A stretch of DNA of 64,000 bases from the NCBI RefSeq assembly GCF_029502005.1, contig NZ_JAMQOT010000005.1, forward strand, positions 248,001-312,000. Direction: 5' to 3'. Each line of letters begins with the position of its first letter. Positions within the stretch are counted from its first letter, which is position 1. The notes beneath the pieces were generated by a model. It saw nothing but the letters and a program-made list of their open reading frames with translations. It ran no database searches and had not been told where the DNA came from. Shown here piece after piece: positions 1-9,290 of this stretch. The stretch comes from Natrinema salsiterrestre (GTDB taxonomy: Archaea > Halobacteriota > Halobacteria > Halobacteriales > Natrialbaceae). The translations under genes and the position numbers were made by a program.

Positions 1-82
1 TCCCGGCCGCGTCGCGGTCTCCCACGAGACCGTTGCAGAAACGAACGAAATCACGACGGTCGAGTATCCCGGGGACGAGTGA
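1..82 (+). CDS. C-terminal end of an unidentified protein (partial)
   Basis: An open frame enters from the left edge and ends with TGA at 80-82, giving the last 26 residues of a protein that ends in YPGDE. Codon use is that of the neighbouring halophile genes. The fragment is too short to name a family. It converges on the epimerase gene, which ends at 146 on the other strand. Confidence 0.5.
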   Translation, partial: PGRVAVSHETVAETNEITTVEYPGDE

Positions 83-145
83 CGCGCATCGATCGACCGT
101 CGATTTCGGGGCCCCGAACGCGGGTACGGCCGCCGGCCGATCCGA

Positions 146-529
146 TCAGTGTTCGACGAGTTCGATCAGGATGCCGCCAGTGTCTTTCGGGTGCAGGAAC
201 GCGACCGAGTGGCCCCACGCGCCCGGTCGGGGCTCCTCGTCGATCAGCGCCACCTCGTGATCGCGGACCGTCTCGAGGGCCCCCTCGATGTCGTCGGTCG
301 CGAGCGCGAGGTGATGAATTCCCGACCCGTTGTCCTCGAGGTACCGAGAAATCGTTCCCTCCTCGAGCGGTTCGAGCAGTTCGAAGTAGCCGTCGCCACA
401 CTCGAGGAAGACGACGCGGAGCCCGTCGAACTCCTCCTCGTGGGCCACCTCGAGGCCGAAGAGGTCGCCGTACAGTTCCGCAAGCGCCTGTGCGTCGTCG
501 GTCGCGATTCCGGCGTGATCGAAGTGCAT
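146..529 (-). CDS. mce: Methylmalonyl-CoA epimerase
   Basis: Protein of 127 aa, the normal length for this VOC-fold family. It interconverts (2R)- and (2S)-methylmalonyl-CoA so that the mutase can pass carbon between propionyl-CoA and succinyl-CoA. The paired beta-alpha-beta-beta-beta modules are visible. Likely metal ligands are His in FDHAGIA near residue 5, Glu in YFELLEP near 74, His in IHHLALA near 92 and Glu in ILIELVEH near the C-terminus. The ATG at 527-529 fits the family N-terminus. The mutase gene lies on the same strand upstream (3141-4823), but an unrelated sugar dehydrogenase gene stands between them, so the pair is not contiguous. Function is by family recognition. Confidence 0.88.
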   Translation of the reverse strand: MHFDHAGIATDDAQALAELYGDLFGLEVAHEEEFDGLRVVFLECGDGYFELLEPLEEGTISRYLEDNGSGIHHLALATDDIEGALETVRDHEVALIDEEPRPGAWGHSVAFLHPKDTGGILIELVEH

Positions 530-730
530 CTGGTTGTACTGGTCGGAGCGTCCGTGTTACTGTTATGATTTTTCGTGGTGTTCGTACGGGGGACGACGGT
601 GGCGGCGCGTCAGTCGAACTACGAGTTCAGTAGCGACCGTCTCGATTCGAATCGATGGGTGGCGATCGGTCCGATGCGGCTCCGGCGGTTCGAAAAAAGG
701 CGGTAATCGAACGACTCGTCGGTCGGACGG

Positions 731-2965
731 TTACTCGTCGACCGTCGCGTTCGATTCGTTGTCCGTCTCGTTCTCGAAGCCCTCCTCTTCGATTTCGGTC
801 TGATTCGCCGTCTCGTTTCCGGCATCGGTCTCGTTGCCCTCACTGTCACCGGCATCGGCTCCGCCATCGCCTTCCTCGGGCGGCGACAGCGACTCACCCT
901 CACCCGGCGGAACGATCTGCATGACCGCACCGGTGTCGCCTTCGGGGACGCCCGCCTGGTTCGCGAGCACGTAGACGTTGCCGTCGTCGTCCTGTCCGAA
1001 CTGCCGGACGAAGTACGGGAACGAGCCGTCTTCGGTTCCCGCGACCTGAAGTTCTTCCATGTCCCAGAGCTCGTCTCGCGGGACGACCTGTTCCTGACCG
1101 TCACCGTCGGCGGTCGGCATGTCGCCACCGGCCGTCTCGTTGGTAGCGTTGGTTTCGTTAGTCTCGTTCTCGAGGCCTTCCTGTTCGACATCCGGGGCGT
1201 CGGTCGCGTTGGTGGCGTTGGTGTCGTTAGTCTCGTTCACGAAGCCTTCCTGTTCGATTTCCGGGACGTCGGTCGCGTTAGTAGCGTTGGTGGCGTTGGT
1301 TTCGTTGCCGCCGGCGTCCTCGGCCATTTGTCCGCCTCCGCCGTCGGGCTCGGTGGCAGCGAGGAGCCGTCCCTGCGGACTCTGCCGGGCCGGATCAGCC
1401 GTCCAGTCGCCGAAGATGTACTTCCCGTTCAGCTCCTGCACGGCGTCGGCCTCGTAGACGTGACCGCCGACGATCGCGATGCCGACGATTTGCTCCTGAT
1501 ACGTGTGGGGGTACTCGACGATCGGGTCCTGAAGCTCCTGCCCGTCATAGGGCGCTTCGTCCGGGGCCGAGTCGGGACAGTCTTCGGGCGGACTGCCGGG
1601 GTTCTCCGTGCTGAAGCAGTGAGTCCCTTCCTTGACGTTCCAGCCGTAGTTCCCGCCCGACTCGACGATGTCGACTTCTTCGAAGAGGTTCTGTCCCACG
1701 TCGGCGACGAACAGTCGGTCGTCGCTGTCGAACGAGATGCCGAAGGGGTTCCGGAAGCCCCACGCGTAGTGTTCGGGGTATGCCTCCTCGGAATCGGCCA
1801 GCGGGTTGTCGTCCGGAATGCCGTACGGTCGATCGTCGCCCTCGGAATCGACGTCGATCCGCAGGATGCTCCCGAGCAGGTTCTCGCTGACGTCCTGCCC
1901 GTTTCCGCCCGCGTTGTCGTCGTACCAGTCCTCAACGTGGCCCTCCATGTCGTCGTTCGCCCCGCCGCCGTCACCCATGGGGACGTAGAGGTAGCCGTCG
2001 GGACCGAACGCCATCGGGCCGGCGTCGTGGTTGTACTGGGGTTTCTGGAACTCCATGAGAACGCGCTCCGACTCGGGATCCGCCGCGGTCATGTCATCGT
2101 TGGCCTGGAACTCGGAAACGACCTCGACGTGGCTCCAACCGTCCGGCGTCTCGTCGTTCGGCGGCGCACTGTAGTGGACGAACAAGCGCCCGTTCTCCGA
2201 GAAGTCGGGATGGGGGTCCACGCCGAGCAGCCCTCGTTCGTCGTACTCCGAGTTCGGATCCGCGTAGTCGCCCTGGAAGGTTCCCAGCTCGACCATCCGA
2301 TCGCTCACGTCGAGGAACGGCTCGTCCTGCAGTCCGTCGTCGGTGACGACCCAGAGTTCGCCGGTCTGGTCGGTGACGAAATAGCGGCCCTCGTCGGCGA
2401 CCGCCATGTCCGTCGGCGCGGTCATGCCCTCCGCGATCGTCTGGACGCCGATCTCGGTTCCCGACTGGAAGAAGCCCTCCATCTGGCCGGCCGCCTCCTG
2501 CTGGCCACCGCCGCCACTACTGAGTTCGATGCTCCCCCGCATCGTGTTGGGGTGGACGACACAGTAGTACTCGGCCATTTCGCTCGTCGCCTCGAACTCG
2601 AGGGTCTGCGTTTCTCCCTCGCCGGTGATGATCTCGGTGCTCTCGAGCTCGTTCCCCTCGGAATCGAGGATGGCGATGTTGTGGGCCGCGCCGTCGACGT
2701 TCTCCCAGGTGATCTCGTAGGTCGTTCCCTCCTGTAACTCGAGGGTCGGGTTCGTCTCGCCCTCGATATCCGAGGGGGACCGACCCATCCAGCCGCTCGT
2801 CTCGCCACCGAGTTCGATCGTTTCGGTGTCCTGACCGACGGTGACCCCGCCCAGAGCGGCGATACCACCCGCGGCCGCCGCCGCTTGCAGCACGCGGCGA
2901 CGGGACGGATAGTCGTCAGCGGCCTCGGTTACAGGAGTCGATCGCTCGTCGGGTTGCTCGCTCAT
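731..2965 (-). CDS. Exported cupredoxin-PQQ sugar dehydrogenase fusion (GSDH family)
   Basis: Protein of 744 aa starting at the ATG at 2963-2965. A Tat signal (SRRRVLQ near residue 20) and an Ala-rich stretch lead into a plastocyanin-like domain at about 45-160. Its type-1 copper ligands are a His in GAAHNI and the Cys, His and Met of CVVHPNTM. A beta-propeller glucose/sorbosone dehydrogenase domain follows at about 175-560, with LGVDPHPDF, WGFRNPFGISF and GGNYGWN blocks. Such enzymes oxidise aldose sugars with PQQ outside the cell, and the copper domain could take the electrons. The tail holds imperfect 23-residue repeats rich in Asn-X-Thr sequons. A T-run just past the stop (about 695-702) may terminate transcription. 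Substrate is unknown. Confidence 0.85.
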   Translation of the reverse strand: MSEQPDERSTPVTEAADDYPSRRRVLQAAAAAGGIAALGGVTVGQDTETIELGGETSGWMGRSPSDIEGETNPTLELQEGTTYEITWENVDGAAHNIAILDSEGNELESTEIITGEGETQTLEFEATSEMAEYYCVVHPNTMRGSIELSSGGGGQQEAAGQMEGFFQSGTEIGVQTIAEGMTAPTDMAVADEGRYFVTDQTGELWVVTDDGLQDEPFLDVSDRMVELGTFQGDYADPNSEYDERGLLGVDPHPDFSENGRLFVHYSAPPNDETPDGWSHVEVVSEFQANDDMTAADPESERVLMEFQKPQYNHDAGPMAFGPDGYLYVPMGDGGGANDDMEGHVEDWYDDNAGGNGQDVSENLLGSILRIDVDSEGDDRPYGIPDDNPLADSEEAYPEHYAWGFRNPFGISFDSDDRLFVADVGQNLFEEVDIVESGGNYGWNVKEGTHCFSTENPGSPPEDCPDSAPDEAPYDGQELQDPIVEYPHTYQEQIVGIAIVGGHVYEADAVQELNGKYIFGDWTADPARQSPQGRLLAATEPDGGGGQMAEDAGGNETNATNATNATDVPEIEQEGFVNETNDTNATNATDAPDVEQEGLENETNETNATNETAGGDMPTADGDGQEQVVPRDELWDMEELQVAGTEDGSFPYFVRQFGQDDDGNVYVLANQAGVPEGDTGAVMQIVPPGEGESLSPPEEGDGGADAGDSEGNETDAGNETANQTEIEEEGFENETDNESNATVDE
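1115..1315 (-). repeat. 69-bp in-frame tandem repeats encoding a sequon-rich linker
   Basis: Within the dehydrogenase gene, two close copies of a 23-residue unit (NETN-x-TNATNATD followed by an EQEG block) are followed by a third degenerate copy. The unit is 69 bp, so the frame is kept. The repeats carry many Asn-X-Thr sites, the acceptor motif for archaeal AglB N-glycosylation. Confidence 0.7.
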
Positions 2966-3140
2966 GTTGCGCTCACGACAGCGCCGTCGCCCGATATGAG
3001 GATAAACGGACCCGACCGTTCCCCCGAATTCCCCGCTCAATTGGATGTTATCTTCGAACCGCCGGACGGGAGCAGGTGTAAAACGAAATTACTCGAGCGA
3101 AATCGCCGGTGTTACTCGACTCCCGTTCGGCGTCGACCGC

Positions 3141-4823
<1,683 letters not shown>

Positions 4824-4911
4824 TATAGTTGTCGTGTACCGGGCGGGGCTTGAACTTTGATGAACACGTCAAGATTCCGCGCCGCGGTCGCGGCCCCTCA
4901 TCCGGATTTCC

Positions 4912-5238
4912 CTAGACGCTGTCCTCCGGGTCGTGTCGGGCCGCCATTCGCGACGCTTCCTCGGCGTACCGGTCCCGCGTCGCCGGATCGTCGACGGTCC
5001 CGAGCGCGTCGGGGGAGACGAGCAGTCCGGCCTTCGTCTCTCGAGCGGGGCCCGTAAAGCTCGTGAGCGCACGCTCGCGGCGGTGGTACCGCCGGCCGTT
5101 TTCGGTCGCGTACACGAGGATGACGATGTTGAGTTCGTCGTCCCCGTATGTTCGCTCGACGAGCCAGACGCGGGTCTCGTCGCGGTCGGTCTCGGACTCG
5201 GTGCTGCCGGTCGTCGACTCGGAATCCGTCGCGTTCAT
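4912..5238 (-). CDS. Conserved-looking hypothetical protein, 108 aa
   Basis: Start placed at ATG 5236-5238, giving a Thr/Ser/Glu-rich N-terminus. The body (about residues 25-75) is predicted beta-rich: RVWLVERTY, LNIVILVYAT, YHRRERALTSF. The C-terminus is acidic and helical. No catalytic motif, membrane segment or zinc site is visible, and I do not recognise the family. Composition is that of the core chromosome. It is divergent from the small membrane protein starting at 5295. Confidence 0.6.
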   Translation of the reverse strand: MNATDSESTTGSTESETDRDETRVWLVERTYGDDELNIVILVYATENGRRYHRRERALTSFTGPARETKAGLLVSPDALGTVDDPATRDRYAEEASRMAARHDPEDSV

Positions 5239-5294
5239 GACTGTCTGTCGTATCGGCACGGCCGCTTATGTCTCGAGGCGTCGATACACCGCGC

Positions 5295-5543
5295 ATGTCC
5301 AGGGACCCGTCCGGGCCGTCGGTGGCGACCGACGACGCGGGCGACCGCCGGCGCGCTGCCCGGTACGTGCTGCCGCTGCTCGCGATCGGCGTCGCGAACC
5401 TCGTGCTCTTGCTCCGGTGGGGACTGGACCCGCTCTGGGCGTTCGCGATCCTCCCGCCGACGGTGTTCCTCTCCGGTATCGGCTGGATCGCGTTTCGATA
5501 CGGCTTCGACGAGCGACCCACCGGCTCGGGATCGAACCGATGA
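5295..5543 (+). CDS. Small two-helix membrane protein, 82 aa
   Basis: Start chosen at ATG 5295. An upstream in-frame start at 5268 would add nine residues. After a hydrophilic N-terminus of about 22 residues come two hydrophobic helices (around 25-42 and 50-68) separated by a short turn containing WGLDPLW, then a charged tail. This is a haloarchaeal hypothetical membrane protein with no recognised function. Confidence 0.6.
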   Translation: MSRDPSGPSVATDDAGDRRRAARYVLPLLAIGVANLVLLLRWGLDPLWAFAILPPTVFLSGIGWIAFRYGFDERPTGSGSNR

Positions 5544-5571
5544 GACGCACCGGGTGGCTGCGATCACTGTC

Positions 5572-6162
5572 CTACCGACCCGTGTCGTACTTGTACGTCG
5601 CCGACTCCGGGTCGATGCCGAAGTCCTCCGGCGAATCGTCGTCGTCCACCTCCCCGCGCCCGTCCGGGGCCCGCTTGAACGCCTCTCGGAGCTCCTCCGG
5701 CATCCGAAACTCCGCGACGTCGATCGTCAACGGCACCGCCTCGGGATCGGACCCGTCGCGTTTGTCCTCGAGGCGCTCCCGCAGGACGGCCGGCAGGTCG
5801 GACTCGTCGATCCGCTGGAAGCCGAACTGGGCGAGATAGGCCCCTTCGCCGGTCAGGACGTAGACGGTATCGAACCCCTCGTCGCTGGCGTACTCCACCA
5901 GTCGCTCGACGATGTGTGCGCCGACGCCCTGTCCGCGCCAGCCCTCGAGGACGCCGATACTGGTCAGTTCACAGACGGCGTCGTCCGAGTCGCGGTCGGT
6001 CTTGTGGATTCGAATGCGGCCGAACCCGGCTTTCTCACCGGACTCTTCGTCGATCGCGACGACGTAGTCCCGGGAGCGAAACGCCGTCTCGTCGAGCCCC
6101 ATCGACTCGATGTGATCCAGCAACCAGACCTCCTCCCTGTTTTTCGCGTCCCGAACGTACAT
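5572..6162 (-). CDS. GNAT-family N-acetyltransferase
   Basis: Protein of 196 aa starting at ATG 6160-6162. The acetyl-CoA pyrophosphate loop is RGQGVG at about residue 84, within LEGWRGQGVGAHIVERLVEYA. This is preceded by a beta strand (ELTSIGV) and followed by TVYVLTGEGAYLAQFGFQRI, which is classical GNAT order. About 70 acidic residues follow the fold and end in a halophile-type tail. The substrate cannot be told from sequence; such enzymes acetylate small amines or protein N-termini and lysines. Confidence 0.82.
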   Translation of the reverse strand: MYVRDAKNREEVWLLDHIESMGLDETAFRSRDYVVAIDEESGEKAGFGRIRIHKTDRDSDDAVCELTSIGVLEGWRGQGVGAHIVERLVEYASDEGFDTVYVLTGEGAYLAQFGFQRIDESDLPAVLRERLEDKRDGSDPEAVPLTIDVAEFRMPEELREAFKRAPDGRGEVDDDDSPEDFGIDPESATYKYDTGR

Positions 6163-6179
6163 GATCGGACGTAGGAGGT

Positions 6180-6686
6180 GTGCGGCCAAAAGCGTTTGTG
6201 GGCTGCCAGTATCGCGCAGTCACCGTTTCGCGGTGCCTGCGGGCCGACCGGCCGGCAGTGGTCACCGAGTTGGCGGACAACTACTTCGAATCGTACGACA
6301 AACAGCGGATGATCATGGCCTCGCGGATCGTCGAATTCCGGGCCTGGAACGTCGGCGGCGGGGAGCTCCACGCGGGCTTCCAGCAACTATCCAAACTCGA
6401 CCATCAGCCCGAAGTCTACCGGAACCTCGCGTCGTCGACCGTCGACACGCACGTCTACGGCGAACTCGACCGGGAGCCGCTCCCGGAACTCGAGCTGACG
6501 GTTCACGGGGGTGACAGCGAGGAACTCCGCCGTCACTGGTGGGTCGCCTCCGACGGGAACGGCGACGACGAGGAAAAAGTCGTCCTCCTCGCACAGGAAC
6601 GAGGTCCCAACCAGTTCTACGGGTTCTGGACCGACCGGCCCACGGTCGTCGACGACGTCATCGCTCGCACGGAGTTCCTCGCCTGA
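6180..6686 (+). CDS. DICT-domain sensory protein
   Basis: The body from about residue 25 onward matches the DICT sensory domain as I know it: FESYDKQRMIMASRIVEFRA, LHAGFQQLSKL, YRNLA, THVYGELD, and a terminal LLAQERGPNQFYGFWT. DICT domains occur with two-component and diguanylate cyclase proteins and in haloarchaea as stand-alone or HTH-linked proteins. No kinase or HTH is attached here. The start is uncertain. A purine-rich GGAGGTG overlaps the GTG at 6180, other in-frame GTGs lie at 6198 and 6258, and the first 25 residues look non-coding. The true protein probably begins near the GTG at 6258. Confidence 0.6.
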   Translation: MRPKAFVGCQYRAVTVSRCLRADRPAVVTELADNYFESYDKQRMIMASRIVEFRAWNVGGGELHAGFQQLSKLDHQPEVYRNLASSTVDTHVYGELDREPLPELELTVHGGDSEELRRHWWVASDGNGDDEEKVVLLAQERGPNQFYGFWTDRPTVVDDVIARTEFLA

Positions 6687-6728
6687 GTCGCGTCGCGGCT
6701 CGATCGCTACCGAGGCGACTCCCTCCGA

Positions 6729-7073
6729 CTACCAGTCCGACGGCCCGCCGTCCGACAGCCGGGTTCGGAGTCGGCTCAAACGCGCCACTCGCGCCCAGAG
6801 GGCATATCCGCCGATCGCACCGAGCGAGGTGAGGAGCAGAAACGAGCAGAAGTACCAGGGCTTCGACTGAACCACGACCAGTCCCTTCGCGGGAGCGGGC
6901 ACGACGCCGAGCGCCAGCAGGTAGAACGCGGTGAGGAGCGCGAGCGAAGACCGGCGGTAGCCGTGCCAGTAGAGGATCCCCACGAGCACGCCCGAGAGCA
7001 ATCCGAGTTGGCCGGAGTGAAGCTCGGGAATCGTGCTAAAAATCGACGATAAGACAGTCTCGACTGTGGCCAT
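6729..7073 (-). CDS. Small three-helix membrane protein, 114 aa
   Basis: ATG at 7071-7073. Three hydrophobic segments are visible (about 22-38, 44-62 and 73-92), with a basic C-terminus (LSRLRTRL). Charge placement suggests a cytoplasmic C-terminus. No known family is recognised. It lies tail-to-tail with the DICT gene. Confidence 0.6.
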   Translation of the reverse strand: MATVETVLSSIFSTIPELHSGQLGLLSGVLVGILYWHGYRRSSLALLTAFYLLALGVVPAPAKGLVVVQSKPWYFCSFLLLTSLGAIGGYALWARVARLSRLRTRLSDGGPSDW

Positions 7074-7209
7074 GAATGCGTTGCTTCGCCGGAGACCCCG
7101 TATGAGTGCCCCTGCACCGATCCATGTACTATAACGGCGCCGAACGCGGGTTTCGACGGAGCACCGATCGCTCTCTTCGCGGAGAATCCTCGACTGTCAG
7201 CGCCTCCCC

Positions 7210-7292
7210 GAGCGATCGCCCAGCGGACACGCCGCTCGAGCGATCGCCCAGTGGACACGCCGCTCGAGCGATCACCCGGTGGACAGCGCTTC
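7210..7292. repeat. 28-bp direct tandem repeat, three copies
   Basis: A unit beginning gagcgatcgcccag and continuing through ggacacgccgctc recurs at 7210, 7238 and 7266, an exact 28-bp period. The first two copies are nearly identical and the third is diverged and shorter. The third copy covers the last codons and stop of the 308-aa gene, so the other two are copies of that gene's 3' end laid out downstream of it. Confidence 0.75.
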
Positions 7293-8198
7293 CTCGAGTC
7301 GGTCCTCGATGGCGTCCAGTTCCTCGCGAAGCTCTTCGCCCTCCGCTCCCTCGAGGTCGCCGATGCGGTCGGCGATCCCCTGCAATCGCGAGTACTTCTC
7401 GTCCTCGTCGACGCCGGTCTTCTGGACGTAGACGTCCTCGTCGACGTCGTAGACCGCCTCGTCCTCGAGCGCGGTGACGGCGAGGACGACGTCGAGCTTG
7501 TCCCGGTCGATGCCCGTGACCCACTCGCGCGGGATGCCGTGTTCGTCGAGCGCGTCGAAGACCGTCTCCTCGTCTCTGGGTCGCTGGCGCTCCCGGGTCG
7601 TCCGTCGGACGGTCCCGTACCGCCCGTGGAGTTCCTGTTCGGGCCCGAGTCGCTCGAGCAGCGGGTCCCTCGCGGACCGGCGCAACCGATCGGCACCGTG
7701 TTGGACGTCGGACGCGAGCACGTAGAGGTCCGTCAGCGAGTCGGTATCGAGCGCCGAGGGATCGTCGGCGTCGAGGCGCTCGAGCAGCGCGGCCAGCACC
7801 ATCGCGTCGTCGTGAACCCGATCGGGCGGCTCCCGCGCGTCCGCTGCCGACACGAGAAACGGGCTCTCCCCGCCGACGGCGTCGGGATCGTAGCTGATCT
7901 CGTCGTCGGAAACCCCGTACTCGTCGCCGAGCGTTACGATGCTGGCGTAGGGCTCGACCCCTGGTTGGAGGTGCCCGATCGACACCGCTCCTTCGTCGAG
8001 TTGCTCGAGGAAGACGACGAACTGCTCGCGCCAGAGCGGACGGGTCTCGCCGCTGTCGCCGAAGCGGACGACGATCCGGTCGTCGTCGGTCCGCTCGATC
8101 TCGAACGGACGGTCGGAGACCGGTGTCACCAGTTCAGACCCCGGCTCGAGGTCCTCGCAGTGCGTTCGGAGGGTCGTCCAGGTGTCGTCGGGTTCCAT
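7272..8198 (-). CDS. Hypothetical acidic protein, 308 aa
   Basis: ATG at 8196-8198 gives a protein beginning MEPDDTWTTL. The first 90 residues look like a compact alpha/beta domain (PFEIERTDDDRIVVRFGD, LWREQFVVFLEQL). The middle is helical (MVLAALLERLDADD, VLASDVQHGADRL). The last 70 residues form likely coiled coil (DRIGDLEGAEGEELREELD). There is no transmembrane segment, zinc site or catalytic motif. It ends inside a 28-bp tandem repeat, which may extend or erode its 3' end in relatives. I do not recognise the family. Confidence 0.6.
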   Translation of the reverse strand: MEPDDTWTTLRTHCEDLEPGSELVTPVSDRPFEIERTDDDRIVVRFGDSGETRPLWREQFVVFLEQLDEGAVSIGHLQPGVEPYASIVTLGDEYGVSDDEISYDPDAVGGESPFLVSAADAREPPDRVHDDAMVLAALLERLDADDPSALDTDSLTDLYVLASDVQHGADRLRRSARDPLLERLGPEQELHGRYGTVRRTTRERQRPRDEETVFDALDEHGIPREWVTGIDRDKLDVVLAVTALEDEAVYDVDEDVYVQKTGVDEDEKYSRLQGIADRIGDLEGAEGEELREELDAIEDRLEEALSTG

Positions 8199-8342
8199 AG
8201 TCGGAGTACGACGAGCGAGCGCAAAAAGCGCGGCCACGAATCTGCCACCGCGGTCTCGCTCGCCGGACGGTGGCGTCGTCAAAACGCCGGAGGAGCGGAC
8301 GGCTCGAGGGGATGCTTACCGCCGACCGTGAGAGGCGGCCGA

Positions 8343-8999
8343 CTACCGGAGAACCGAGGGGAGTTTCGAGAGGGACGGAATGTGATGGGTCGGCGTCACG
8401 GCGGTCTCGTCTCGGCCGCTCTCAGCGGACCGCGAGAGCAACGCCGAATCGATCCCGGCGTTGTCCGCCGCCCGCACGTCGACCGCCCGGTCGCCGACGT
8501 ACAGCGCGGATTCCGCCTCGAGAGCGTCCATGGCGGCCTCGATGTTCGTCGGATCGGGCTTGCGCCGATCGAGCCCGTCGGGAGTCAGCGGACAGCCGTA
8601 GACGGTCTCGAACGGCGATCGGAGCCCGAACCGGTCGAGCAGCGTCGAGACGACGGTCGGGTGGTTGTCGCTGACGATTCCGAGCGGGCGCTCGAGCGAC
8701 CGTACGACGGCGACGTCGTCGTAGGCCGATCGCAGTCCGCGCTCGACCTCTTCGCGCTGAGTCCGAACCATCTCGCGGGCGGCCTGCGCGCAGAAGACGT
8801 CGGTTTCGATATCGAGGGTCTGACACCGCGCGGCGATCGATTCGAAATCGCCGGATACGAGTTCCCGGAACGTCTCGGCCGCCGGTCCGGATCGGCCGAG
8901 TTTCTCGTACGTTCGTCCGAGGGCATCGGAGAGCCGCTCGGGCGAGGGCGTCTCGACCACGACCCCGTCGAAGTCGAACAGGACCGCGTCGTATTGCAT
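8343..8999 (-). CDS. HAD-superfamily hydrolase
   Basis: Protein of 218 aa from ATG 8997-8999. All four HAD motifs are present: motif I FDFDGVVVET (nucleophile Asp near residue 8), motif II IVSDN near 112, motif III Lys in RRKPDP near 148, and motif IV GDRAVDVRAADNAG near 170. An alpha-helical cap (about 20-85) between motifs I and II makes it a subclass I phosphatase or phosphoglycolate-phosphatase-like enzyme. The substrate is not identifiable. Confidence 0.82.
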   Translation of the reverse strand: MQYDAVLFDFDGVVVETPSPERLSDALGRTYEKLGRSGPAAETFRELVSGDFESIAARCQTLDIETDVFCAQAAREMVRTQREEVERGLRSAYDDVAVVRSLERPLGIVSDNHPTVVSTLLDRFGLRSPFETVYGCPLTPDGLDRRKPDPTNIEAAMDALEAESALYVGDRAVDVRAADNAGIDSALLSRSAESGRDETAVTPTHHIPSLSKLPSVLR

Positions 9000-9054
9000 T
9001 GTCGGCTGGAAGTTCAGCTCCCGGAACAATAATTGTATCTGATATGTGTGGGTC

Positions 9055-9290
9055 GAATTGTCACGTTTTGCACACGGTGTCGACGGAACGCAAAGGTGAA
9101 CTACCCCTGCCTACTCACTCGCGGCTACTGCCGCTCGTTCCTTGAGGAAGGAGCTTCCTGCTTCGACGACACGACTTGCGGACACTGAACGAGCGTCCAC
9201 AGCGGTCGCAGTCTCCACAGGCGTTCGAAAATCGCTGTGCGATTTTCGCAGCCCATCAGAATCGCACTGCAATTCTGAGGACGTTGCTTT
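9055..9290 (-). ncRNA. Probable omega RNA region at the tnpB 3' end
   Basis: On the tnpB-sense strand the 3' end of the gene and the adjoining downstream bases hold two strong hairpins inside the coding sequence. One is a perfect 9-bp stem (9226-9234 with 9240-9248, 5-nt loop). The other is a 7-bp stem (9256-9262 with 9272-9278). TnpB nucleases use an RNA overlapping the 3' end of their gene, whose guide lies just beyond the element's right end. Boundaries here are an inference. Confidence 0.35.

Noticed and set aside
1328-2737. Long open frame opposite the cupredoxin-PQQ fusion gene
   Set aside because: GC-rich halophile genes leave long antisense frames; this one is Val/Arg-rich with no family motif.
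7210-7292. Possible CRISPR array
   Set aside because: The units are contiguous with no spacers and copy a gene end, so it is a plain tandem repeat.
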